Part shown: piece after piece, positions 35,991 to 43,620 of the stretch
Position numbering within the stretch: position 1 is the stretch's first letter
How the letters are laid out: every line of letters begins with the position of its first letter
From: Pseudacidovorax sp. NFM-22
Lineage (GTDB): Bacteria; Pseudomonadota; Gammaproteobacteria; Burkholderiales; Burkholderiaceae_C
Length of the DNA stretch: 64,000 nucleotides
Direction of reading: 5' to 3'
Assembly (NCBI RefSeq): GCF_021401245.1
Contig: NZ_JACBFY010000002.1
Coordinates: forward strand, 62,001 to 126,000
The notes under the pieces: model-generated
Seen by the model: only the letters and a program-made list of their open reading frames with translations
What the model was told of the DNA's origin: nothing
Database searches by the model: none
Position numbers and translations under genes: made by a program

Positions 35991-36024
35991 GGGATGCACT
36001 CACGCCCGGGATGCACTCACGCCC
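35991..36024. repeat. 17-base direct repeat, two copies
   Basis: GGGATGCACTCACGCCC occurs twice back to back (35991-36007 and 36008-36024), right after the CoA-transferase stop. Confidence 0.9.
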
Positions 36025-36034
36025 GGGGTTCTAA

Positions 36035-36197
36035 CCGGCAGAGGACGCCGGCATGCGCGCTCCCGGTGCACGCTCGCGCTGACCGGCTTGCCTCACCACA
36101 CGGGTGCTCGCTTTCCACCGACGCGCCTTGGGCACTGCACGGCGCCGCGAATGGCACCTCCGCACGCATACCGGCATCCTCCGCCTCGACGCTGCGC
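36035..36197 (+). repeat. Left arm of a 163-base inverted repeat
   Basis: Starts CCGGCAGAGGACGCCGG and ends CCTCGACGCTGCGC. Its reverse complement is found at 36576-36738 with the same length and about eleven mismatches by hand alignment, no gaps. Possible small mobile element or intergenic repeat family. Confidence 0.85.
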
Positions 36198-36250
36198 GCG
36201 AGCCCTCCCCCGTTCAGGTCGTGGGGACTTAAGGCCATCAGGGCCGTGGA

Positions 36251-36354
36251 ATCCTTGAGTCCTTGAGTCCTTGAGTCCTTGAGTCCTTGAATCCTTGAGT
36301 CCTTGAGTCCTTGAGTCCTGGGGTCCTGGGGTCCTGGGGTACTGGGGTCCCCGG
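36251..36354 (+). repeat. Octamer tandem repeat
   Basis: Thirteen 8-base units in a row: eight of RTCCTTGA (two begin with A, six with G), three GTCCTGGG, one GTACTGGG and one degenerate GTCCCCGG, fading into GTCCTG copies to about 36372. Unit length is not a multiple of three, and the array lies outside any gene. Such arrays expand and contract by slipped-strand pairing. Confidence 0.9.
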
Positions 36355-36422
36355 GCCCTGGTCCTGGTCCTGGTTCATAAGGTCCTGGCGTTTCGAGATA
36401 AGGCAGACCAGTCAACCCCAGA

Positions 36423-36540
36423 CCGTTCGGGCTGAGCCTGTCGAAGCCCCGTCCCTATGGGCAGCAAGCAGGCGACTCAAGCACCGCCGGGCATATGCGC
36501 CGCGCGCCGCTCTGCCCTTCGACAAGCTCAGGGCGAACGG
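36423..36540. repeat. Second inverted REP pair
   Basis: 36423-36446 begins CCGTTCGGGCTGAGCC and 36517-36540 ends AGCTCAGGGCGAACGG; same 24-base element as at 10816-10898, again as an inverted pair with a spacer of about 70 bases. Confidence 0.85.
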
Positions 36541-36575
36541 AGTGAGGACCCGGGCGGCCGAACCCGGCCGTTCAG

Positions 36576-36738
36576 GCGCAGCGTCGAGGCGGAGGGTGCC
36601 GGTGTGCGTGCGGAGGTGCCATTCGCGGCGCCGTGCAGTGCGGCAAGCACGTCGGTGGAGAGCGGGCACCCGTGTGGTGAGGCCAGCCGGTCAGCGCGAG
36701 CGTGCACCGGGAGCGCGCATGCCGGCGCCCTCTGCCGG
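36576..36738 (-). repeat. Right arm of the 163-base inverted repeat
   Basis: Inverted copy of 36035-36197, separated from it by 378 bases that contain the octamer array and REP pair. See the left arm for the comparison. Confidence 0.85.
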
Positions 36739-36885
36739 CTTAGCCTCGCGGCACTCGCACCTCGACTCTCCGTGCGCCCCCATAAACCGCCGAGCAACGA
36801 ACAGCGAGCGCCAAGCACCGAACACCCACAGCCCGAAAGCCCGAAGCCCAGCAATCACGACCGGTCGACGCGGACCACCGCCCCC

Positions 36886-38052
36886 TCAATCCCCCAGTCG
36901 ATACCCCGCCGCCGCAATCGTCCGCTTGGCGATGTTCAGCTGGTGGATCTGGCTCGTGCCCTCGTACAGGCGGAACAGCCGCACATCGCGGTAGAAGCGC
37001 TCGATGGGGTGACCCTGGATGAAGCCCGTGCCGCCCAGCATCTGCACGCATCGGTCGGCCACGCGGCCGCACATCTCGGAGGCGAAGTACTTGCAGATCG
37101 ACGCCTGCAGCGTCACGTCCCGCCCCGCATCGCGCTCGCGCGCCGTCTGCAGGATCAGCGCCCGCGCCGCCTGGATCTCGGTCTGGCAGTCGGCGATCAA
37201 CGCCTGCACCAGCTGGAAGGCCGCCACCGGCTGCCCAAACTGCCGGCGCTGCGCCGTCCAGGCGATGGCCTCGTCCAGCATGCGGATCGCCGGGCCCGTG
37301 CACAACGCCGCCAGATGGATGCGCTGCTTGTTCAGCACCTTCATCGCCGTCTTGAAGCCCGTTCCCTCCGTCCCGCCGATGAGATGGCTGGCCGGCACGC
37401 GGCAATCCTGCAGATGCACCTCCGACACCGGCGAGCCGGCCTGGCCCATCTTGCGATACGGCGTGGCCGTGGACAGCCCCGGCATGTGCCGCTCCACCAG
37501 GAAGGCGCTGATGCCCCGCGCGCTCGCGTCCTGCGGATCGGTGCGCGCCATCACCGTGAAGAGGCCGGCGATGGGCGCGTTGGTGATGAAGCACTTGGTG
37601 CCGTTCAGCACATAGTGGTCGCCGTCGCGCACGGCCGTGGTCTTGAGCGCCGTGGCGTCGGAGCCGGCTTCGGGCTCGGTCAGCGCGAAGGCGCCCGTCA
37701 ACTGGCCGCTGGCAAGCAGCGGCAGATAGCGCTCCTTCTGCGCCGGCGTGCCGTCCGCCACCAGCGCCTCGGAGCCGATGCCGGTGTTGGTGCCCACGCG
37801 CGCGCGGAAGGCCACCGAGGCCTGCGACAGTTCCATCGCCGCCAGCACCAGCTCTTCGGTCGTCATGCCCATACCGCCCCAGGCCTCGGGGATGGACCAG
37901 CCGAAGAAGCCCAAGCGCGCCATGTCCTCCACCAGGTCGGCCGGCACCTCGTCGCGGGCCTCGACCTCGGCCTCGCGAGGGATCAGGCGCTCGCGCACAT
38001 AGCGGCGCAGGGATTGCAGGGTTTCGTCGAAGGCGGCGGTGTCGCGGATCAT
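36886..38052 (-). CDS. Acyl-CoA dehydrogenase
   Basis: 388 residues with all family marks: FALTEPEAGSDATALKT, LNGTKCFITNAPIAG, RRQFGQPVAAFQLVQALIAD, MLGGTGFIQGHPIERFYRDVR, and the catalytic-glutamate motif LYEGTSQIHQLNIAKR at the end. Such an ending is typical of short-chain and isovaleryl-type enzymes. The ATG lies 52 bases after the CoA-transferase stop. With that transferase and a Bug binder it forms a compact uptake, CoA-activation and dehydrogenation unit. Downstream of the stop lies the repeat block. Confidence 0.93.
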   Translation of the reverse strand: MIRDTAAFDETLQSLRRYVRERLIPREAEVEARDEVPADLVEDMARLGFFGWSIPEAWGGMGMTTEELVLAAMELSQASVAFRARVGTNTGIGSEALVADGTPAQKERYLPLLASGQLTGAFALTEPEAGSDATALKTTAVRDGDHYVLNGTKCFITNAPIAGLFTVMARTDPQDASARGISAFLVERHMPGLSTATPYRKMGQAGSPVSEVHLQDCRVPASHLIGGTEGTGFKTAMKVLNKQRIHLAALCTGPAIRMLDEAIAWTAQRRQFGQPVAAFQLVQALIADCQTEIQAARALILQTARERDAGRDVTLQASICKYFASEMCGRVADRCVQMLGGTGFIQGHPIERFYRDVRLFRLYEGTSQIHQLNIAKRTIAAAGYRLGD

Positions 38053-38104
38053 GGTCGTGTCGGCGGCAGGAAGAAGTAGGGAAAGAAGAAAGGGCGCCAG
38101 CGCC

Positions 38105-39319
38105 TCACAGCGCACCGGCCGCGCGCAGCCCGCGCAGGTCCTCGGCCGTGAGGCCCAGCGCGCCGAAGACCTCGGCGTTGTGCTCGCCCACGGCCGGGCC
38201 GGTGCGCGGGGGCTGCGGCGCATGGCCGCCGAAGCGCGGCACCACGGCCGGTGCGGGCACCGAGCCCAGGTCGGCATCGGGCAGCCGCACGATGGCGCCG
38301 CGCGCGGCGAAGTGCGGGTCGGCCAGCACGTCGTCGATGTCGTAGACCTTGCAGAAGGGCACCGAGTGCGCGTCGAGTGCAGCCCGCAGCTCGTCATGGC
38401 TGTGCGCGGCGCACCAGGCGGCCACGCGGCCGTCCAGCGCATCGAGGTGGCGCACCCGCAGCGGGTTGGTGGCGAAGCGCGGATCGGCCGCCATGTCGGG
38501 CGCCTGCATGGCCGCGCAGAGCCGGCGAAAGATGGCGTCGGACGAGCCCACCAGCGTGATCCAGTCCCCGTCCTTCGTGCGGTAGATGTTGGAAGGCGCG
38601 GTGTAGGTGGCGCGGGCGCCGCTGCGCTGGCGCGCTTGGCCGCTGCGCTCGCGCTCCACGGCCAGCGGCTCCAGCACCCGCAGCAGCGCCTCGGTGGCCG
38701 ACAGGTCGATCTCGCGGCCGGGCGCATCGGGGCAACGCGCCCGCTCGGCGGCCGCGGCGGCGATGGCGAAGGCGCCGAACAGGCCCGCCATCGAATCACC
38801 CAGCGGAAAGTTGACATGCTGCGGCGGGCCGTCCGCCTCGCCGGTCAGGTGGGCCAGCCCGCCCATGGCCTCGAAGATGCGCGCGAAGCCGGGCCGGCCG
38901 GCATAGGGCCCCGTCTGGCCGAAGCCGGTGAGCCGCAGCACGATGAGCCGCGGGTTGGCCCGGTGCAGCGTCGCCAGGTCCAGGCCCCAGCGGTCCAGCG
39001 TGCCGGGGCGGAAGTTCTCGACCAGCACGTCCATGCCGGCCACCAGGCGCAGGAACAGCGCGCGGCCGGCGTCGGTGCGCACGTCCAGCGTGATGCCGCG
39101 CTTGCCGCGGTTGAGCACCTTCCAGTACAGCGCATGGCCAGGCTCGACCGGCGCGAGCGAGCGCAGGGCATCGCTGCCGTCGGGCAGCTCCAGCTTGGTC
39201 ACCTCGGCGCCCAGGTCGGCGCAGAGCGTGGCGGCGAAGGGGGCAGCCACCACCGTGGCCATGTCCAGGATGCGCAGGCCGTGCAGCGGCCCCTGCTGGG
39301 GATCGAAGGTGTCGGCCAT
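38105..39319 (-). CDS. Class III CoA-transferase (CaiB/BaiF family)
   Basis: 404 residues: LRILDMATVVAAPFAATLCADLGAEVTKLE, GKRGITLDVRTDAGR, the catalytic-aspartate region NFPLGDSMAGLFGAF and a long C-terminal domain with VGEHNAEVFGALGL. The first gene product in this family usually transfers CoA to a branched or hydroxy dicarboxylic acid. It begins 3 bases after the Bug stop, so translation is coupled, and it is followed by the acyl-CoA dehydrogenase. Substrate open. Confidence 0.92.
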   Translation of the reverse strand: MADTFDPQQGPLHGLRILDMATVVAAPFAATLCADLGAEVTKLELPDGSDALRSLAPVEPGHALYWKVLNRGKRGITLDVRTDAGRALFLRLVAGMDVLVENFRPGTLDRWGLDLATLHRANPRLIVLRLTGFGQTGPYAGRPGFARIFEAMGGLAHLTGEADGPPQHVNFPLGDSMAGLFGAFAIAAAAAERARCPDAPGREIDLSATEALLRVLEPLAVERERSGQARQRSGARATYTAPSNIYRTKDGDWITLVGSSDAIFRRLCAAMQAPDMAADPRFATNPLRVRHLDALDGRVAAWCAAHSHDELRAALDAHSVPFCKVYDIDDVLADPHFAARGAIVRLPDADLGSVPAPAVVPRFGGHAPQPPRTGPAVGEHNAEVFGALGLTAEDLRGLRAAGAL

Positions 39320-39322
39320 CCC

Positions 39323-40297
39323 TCAGTCCACCCGCGCGCCGGTCGACTTGACCAGCGCCGCCCAGCTGCGGCTGTCCCTGGCGATGAGCGCGCCGAAGTC
39401 CTCGGGGCTGCCGCCGCCGGGCTCGGCGCCCAGGTCCACCAGGCGCTTGCGGATCTCGGGCTTGGCCACGGCCGCGACGGCCACCTCGTTGAGCTTCGCC
39501 ACGATGGGCTTGGGCGTGCCGGCCGGCGCCATCAGCCCCTTCCACGCCGTGACGTTGAAGCCCGGGAGGCCGGATTCGGCCACGGTGGGAATGTCCGGCG
39601 CGCCGCTCGCGCGTGCAGGGCTGGCCACGCCCAGGGCCCGCAGCCGCCCGGACTGCACCTGCGGCAGCAGCGCGGGCATGTTGTCGATCATCACGGTGAT
39701 CTGGCCCGAGATGAGGTCGTTCATGGCCGGGGCGCTGCCCTTGTAGGGCACATGGACCATCTGCGTGCCCGCCATCTGGTTGAACAGCTCGCCCCCCAGG
39801 TGCGCCGGCGTGCCGTTGCCCGGCGAGCCGAAGGACACCTTGCCCGGGTTGGCCTTGGCATAGGCGATGAACTCACGCACATCGCGCGCCGGCACCGAGG
39901 GCGTGACGGCCATCAGCTGGTGGTCGCGCGCCAGCAGGGCCACGGGCGCCAGGTCGGTCGCCGGGTTGTAGGGCATGCGGCCATACAGGCTGGGGTTGAT
40001 GGCGATGGGGCCGGCCGCCGCCAGCAGCAGCGTGTAGCCGTCGGCGGGCGACTTGGCCACCATGTCGCCCGCGATGTTGCCGCCGGCACCGGGGCGGTTG
40101 TCCACCACCACGGGCTGGCCGAGGCCGGCGCGCAGTTCCTCCGCGATGAGGCGGCCCACCACGTCGGCCGAGCCGCCGGGCGCGAAGGGCACGACCAGCC
40201 GGATCGGCTTGGTGGGATAGGCGGCCTGCGCCGCGGCGAGGGGGGCGGCCAGCGCCAGGCCGGCCGCCAGCGTGGCGGCCATCAGTTGCTTGAGCAT
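39323..40297 (-). CDS. Bug-type solute-binding protein
   Basis: 324 residues: signal peptide (MLKQLMAATLAAGLALAAP, cut near AQAAYP) then RLVVPFAPGGSADV, VDNRPGAGGN, DGYTLLLAAAG, HVPYKGSAP and PAGTPKPIV. First gene of the operon with the CoA-transferase and acyl-CoA dehydrogenase. GGAGACAAC precedes the ATG. The double IclR gene is divergent, 135 bases away, and is the likely regulator. Ligand unknown. Confidence 0.92.
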   Translation of the reverse strand: MLKQLMAATLAAGLALAAPLAAAQAAYPTKPIRLVVPFAPGGSADVVGRLIAEELRAGLGQPVVVDNRPGAGGNIAGDMVAKSPADGYTLLLAAAGPIAINPSLYGRMPYNPATDLAPVALLARDHQLMAVTPSVPARDVREFIAYAKANPGKVSFGSPGNGTPAHLGGELFNQMAGTQMVHVPYKGSAPAMNDLISGQITVMIDNMPALLPQVQSGRLRALGVASPARASGAPDIPTVAESGLPGFNVTAWKGLMAPAGTPKPIVAKLNEVAVAAVAKPEIRKRLVDLGAEPGGGSPEDFGALIARDSRSWAALVKSTGARVD

Positions 40298-40432
40298 GTC
40301 GTTGTCTCCGGTGGTGGCCGGCACCTCGGGGTGCGGCAGGGCCCGAAGACTAGGGAGGCGCCAGTCCGGCGCCAAACGCTGTTTCGCTATATTGGACAGA
40401 CGCCATCCCGCATCCAGGCCGCTCTTGCCCCC

Positions 40433-42052
40433 ATGCCGACCACCGACCCGCGCTTCGCCACCACGCTGGCAAACGGCCTGGACGTGCTGGAGGCCTTTGC
40501 CGACGCGCCCGCCGTGCTGGGCAATGCGGCCCTCGCGCAGCGCACCGGCCTCGCCCGCGCCACCATCACCCGGCTCACCACCACACTGGCCAGCCGCGGG
40601 CTCGTGGTGCCCGCTGGCGAAGGCCGCGGCCACCGGCTGGGCAGCGGCGCGCTGACGCTGGGCTATCCGCTGCTGGCGCAACTGGGCCTGCGGCGCATCG
40701 CCCGGCTGCCGATGAAGCAGCTGGCCGATGCGCTGGGCGCCTCGGTGTCGCTGGGCGTGCGCGACCGGCACCGCATGGTCTATGTGGAGACCTGGCGCAA
40801 CAACGACCCCCTCACCTTCCAGCCCGACCTGGGCGCACCGCTGCCTCTGCTGGACACGGCCATCGGCCGCGCCTGGCTGGCCACGGCGACACCAGCGGAA
40901 CGCGAAGCAGCCCGCGTGGCGCTCGCCGCCGTGGACGGCGCGCAAGCCAGCCGCTTCGACCACGTGCTGCGCGAAGCCCAGCGGCAGTGGGCCGCGCAAG
41001 GTTTCTGCCATTCCGAAGGCGACTGGCTGCCCGACGTGCACGCAGTGGCCGTGCCGCTGCGCATCACGCTGCAGGGCGAGCACCTGCTGCTCAACGCCGG
41101 CCTGCCCGCGCGCCGGCTGGCGCCGCGCGCGTTGCAGCGGGAGATCGGCCCGCGCCTCGTGCAGCTGGCACGCACCATCGAGGCCGACTGGCAGCGTGCC
41201 CTGCTGCGCGATGGCGCGGGCCAGCCACCAGCCATGCCGCCTGCGCCCGCCTGGCTGGTGGGCCACGGACCGGCGGCCGCGCAGGACGATCCGCGCGACG
41301 GCGGCTTCGCCCGCACGCTGGCCCATGGCATCGACCTGCTGCGCAGCTTTGCGCCCGGCGAGCCCGCGCTGGGCATCCGCGCGCTGGCGCGGCGACTGGG
41401 GCTCGCGCCCAACACCGTGCAGCGGCTGGTGCACACGCTGATGGAACGCGGCTATCTGCGGCGCGACGAGGCCACGGCCGGCTACCGCCTGGCGCCGGCC
41501 GTGCTGGCCGCCGCCTATCCCATGCTGTCGGGCCTGCCGCTGCGGCGCCGTGCCCGGCCGGCCATGCTGGCACTGGCCGCGCGCACCGGCGGCGCCGTGT
41601 CGCTGGGCCTGCCGCACGAGACCAGCATGGTCTATGTCGAGACCGCCTGGCAGACCGACGCACGCCTGCTGCCACCCGACACCGGCGCCCCCATGCCCAT
41701 GCTGCACACGGCCATGGGCCGGGCCTGGCTGGCCAGCGTGGACCGCCCTGCGCGCGAAGCCCTGCTGCACCGCCTGCGCCTGGCCCAGCCCGAGGCCTTC
41801 GCGCAGCTGTGGCCGGCGGCCAGCGCGGCCATGGCCGACTGCCGGCGCCAGGGCTGGTGCAGCTCCGCCGACTTCCGGCCCGAGATCGTGGCGATGGCCG
41901 TGCCCTTCGGCCGCCCCATCGAGGGCCTGCACTATGTGATGAACTGCGGCGTGCTGCGCGCCCAGGCCGCCGACCCGAAGCGGCTGGCGCAGATCGGCGG
42001 CTGGCTGCGCGAGACGGTGGCCGCGCTGGAGTGCGCCGAAGCCACCGACTGA
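40433..42052 (+). CDS. Double-length IclR-type regulator (two complete IclR units)
   Basis: 539 residues, twice the normal IclR size. Unit 1 (residues 1-265): helix-turn-helix AALAQRTGLARATITRLTTTL and effector domain with SLGVRDRHRMVYVETWRN and DTAIGRAWLA. Unit 2 (about 285-539): LARRLGLAPNTVQRLVHTLMERG and SLGLPHETSMVYVETAWQ, HTAMGRAWLAS, PIEGLHYVMNCG. The units are clearly homologous in layout. Normal IclR proteins bind DNA as dimers of dimers, so one chain here could replace a dimer. It faces the Bug/CoA-transferase/acyl-CoA dehydrogenase operon; the gap holds an AT-rich stretch near 40385. Confidence 0.9.
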   Translation: MPTTDPRFATTLANGLDVLEAFADAPAVLGNAALAQRTGLARATITRLTTTLASRGLVVPAGEGRGHRLGSGALTLGYPLLAQLGLRRIARLPMKQLADALGASVSLGVRDRHRMVYVETWRNNDPLTFQPDLGAPLPLLDTAIGRAWLATATPAEREAARVALAAVDGAQASRFDHVLREAQRQWAAQGFCHSEGDWLPDVHAVAVPLRITLQGEHLLLNAGLPARRLAPRALQREIGPRLVQLARTIEADWQRALLRDGAGQPPAMPPAPAWLVGHGPAAAQDDPRDGGFARTLAHGIDLLRSFAPGEPALGIRALARRLGLAPNTVQRLVHTLMERGYLRRDEATAGYRLAPAVLAAAYPMLSGLPLRRRARPAMLALAARTGGAVSLGLPHETSMVYVETAWQTDARLLPPDTGAPMPMLHTAMGRAWLASVDRPAREALLHRLRLAQPEAFAQLWPAASAAMADCRRQGWCSSADFRPEIVAMAVPFGRPIEGLHYVMNCGVLRAQAADPKRLAQIGGWLRETVAALECAEATD

Positions 42053-42095
42053 GGCAGGTTGCGGCGCGGATCTTCAGGCCGCCGCGCTCAGGCGC

Positions 42096-42524
42096 TCAGC
42101 CCCACTGCAGCCCGACGGCCTCCACGCCCGCGATGCAGATCAGCTCGTCTTCGTCGCCGGTGCCGCCGCTGGCGCCCACGGCACCGATCACCGTGCCGGA
42201 CGCGTCCTTGATGACCACGGCGCCGGTCTGCGGCAGGAAGCGGCCCTGCGCCGTCGCCGACAGCGAGACGAAGAAGTTGGGGTTGTCGCGGGCCCGCTCG
42301 GCCAGTGCGCGGCTGGCCACGCCCATGCCCACGGCGCCCCAGGCCTTGGCCCGTGCGACATCGAAGCGGAACATGCTGGCGCCGTCCTCGCCGGCGAAGG
42401 CCTTGAGGTGGCCGGCGCCGTCGAGCACGGCCACGGCCATGGGCTTGAAGCCGCGTTCGCGCGAACGCGCAAGGGCAGCGGCCAGCAGGCGCTGGGCCTG
42501 GTCGAGGGTGAGGGAAGCGGTCAT
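42096..42524 (-). CDS. GlcG/HbpS-type heme-degrading-like protein
   Basis: 142 residues: LTLDQAQRLLAAALARSRERG, PMAVAVLDGAGHLKAF, then a C-terminal GAVGASGGTGDEDELICIAGVEAV. Family members bind heme or small ligands, and many sit in glycolate or aromatic operons with no proven role. It is the last gene of the aromatic operon on this strand; the Bug gene stop lies 46 bases upstream of its start. It meets the double IclR gene tail to tail. Confidence 0.88.
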   Translation of the reverse strand: MTASLTLDQAQRLLAAALARSRERGFKPMAVAVLDGAGHLKAFAGEDGASMFRFDVARAKAWGAVGMGVASRALAERARDNPNFFVSLSATAQGRFLPQTGAVVIKDASGTVIGAVGASGGTGDEDELICIAGVEAVGLQWG

Positions 42525-42570
42525 GGCGAAAGAGGTCTCCGTCTCGGCGCGGGCTGTCCGTGTGCGGCGC

Positions 42571-43545
42571 TCACTCGGGTTGCAGGCCGATGGCCTTCAC
42601 GGCGACGGCCCAGCGCTCGCGCTCGGACTTCATGAAGCCCGCGAACTCGGCCGGGCTCATGGGCCCTTCGGCCATCGTGCCCAGGCTGGCCAGGCGCTGC
42701 GCCATCTCGGGCTGGGCCATGACCTTGTCCAGGTCGGCATTGATGCGGGTCACCACCGCAGCGGGCGTGCCGGCTGGCGCGAAGACGCCGTTCCAGCCGG
42801 TGAACTCGAAGCCCGGCAGCGTTTCGCCCATGGTGGCCACCTGCGGCCATTGCGGCAGCCGCTTGGCGGTGCTCACGGCCAGCGCACGCACCTGGCCGCC
42901 CTGCAGGTAGGCGGTGAGGGCCGCCTCGGGCAGGCACACCAGCTGCAGCCGGCCGCCCAGCAGGTCCTGCAGCGCCTCGGGCGCCTTGGTGTAGGGCACC
43001 TGGTTGAGCTTGATGCCGGCCGTGGCGGCCATGCTGTCGAGCACCATGCCCGAGAAGGTCTTGGGCCCTTCGGTGCCGGCGGCCAGCAGGCCGGGCTGGG
43101 CCTTGGCGCGGGCGATGAGGTCGGGCAGGTCCTTGGCCGGAAAGCTGGCCGCAGCGGCCAGCACGAAGGGGCTGCGGCCCACCAGCCGCACCGGCACGAA
43201 GTCGCGCGCCGGGTCGTAGGGCAGCGACTTGAAGGTGAACACGTTGGTCACCATGGCCGCGGTGGTGGCGTAGTAGAGCGTGTAGCCGTCGGGCGCGGCG
43301 CGGGCCGCCACCTGGGCCCCGATCACGTTCTGGCCGCCCGGGCGGTTGTCGATGATCACGGCCTGCTGCCACAGGCGCGAAAGCTGGTCGCCGATCTGGC
43401 GCGCCAGGATGTCGGGCCCCGAGCCCGCGGGCTGCGAGAGCACGAAGCGCACGGGCTTGTCGGGCCAGGACTGGGCCCGCACCGCGGGTGCGGCGAAAGG
43501 CAGGGCCAGGGCGGCCAGGGCCTGCTGGAATTGGCGTCGGTTCAT
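42571..43545 (-). CDS. Bug-type solute-binding protein
   Basis: 324 residues with signal peptide (RRQFQQALAALALPFAAPAVRA) and Bug motifs VRFVLSQPAGSGPD, IDNRPGGQNV, DGYTLYYATTA, QVPYTKAPEA and PAGTPAAVV. The loop QVPYTKA differs from the usual HVPYKGS seen in the other four copies, which may reflect a different ligand. It lies within the aromatic operon, about 75 bases after the hydroxylase stop, so it probably captures the aromatic or a related acid. Confidence 0.9.
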   Translation of the reverse strand: MNRRQFQQALAALALPFAAPAVRAQSWPDKPVRFVLSQPAGSGPDILARQIGDQLSRLWQQAVIIDNRPGGQNVIGAQVAARAAPDGYTLYYATTAAMVTNVFTFKSLPYDPARDFVPVRLVGRSPFVLAAAASFPAKDLPDLIARAKAQPGLLAAGTEGPKTFSGMVLDSMAATAGIKLNQVPYTKAPEALQDLLGGRLQLVCLPEAALTAYLQGGQVRALAVSTAKRLPQWPQVATMGETLPGFEFTGWNGVFAPAGTPAAVVTRINADLDKVMAQPEMAQRLASLGTMAEGPMSPAEFAGFMKSERERWAVAVKAIGLQPE

Positions 43546-43620
43546 GGTGCGTTGTCTCCGTCTGTGGTTCTTGTCGTCGTCGAATCGTCAGCCTGCCCGT
43601 GGCATTGCGGCAGGGCGCGC

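Larger units (their letters stand above)
35977..36885. other. Gene-free repeat block
   Basis: About 900 bases without a credible gene. In order: a 17-base direct repeat pair, a 163-base arm, an octamer tandem array, an inverted REP pair, and the second 163-base arm in opposite orientation. Open frames crossing it are products of repeats. The block separates two oppositely oriented CoA-transferase/Bug gene sets. Confidence 0.8.

Noticed and set aside
36251-36354. Octamer array as a CRISPR
   Set aside because: Units are contiguous with no spacers and no cas genes are present.
36311-36994. Open frames through the repeat block as genes
   Set aside because: Their translations come from the inverted arms and REP elements, and appear in both arms.
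38039-40432. Plus-strand frame running into the IclR gene from far upstream
   Set aside because: It covers the opposite strand of a CoA-transferase and a Bug gene; only from 40433 does it read as IclR.
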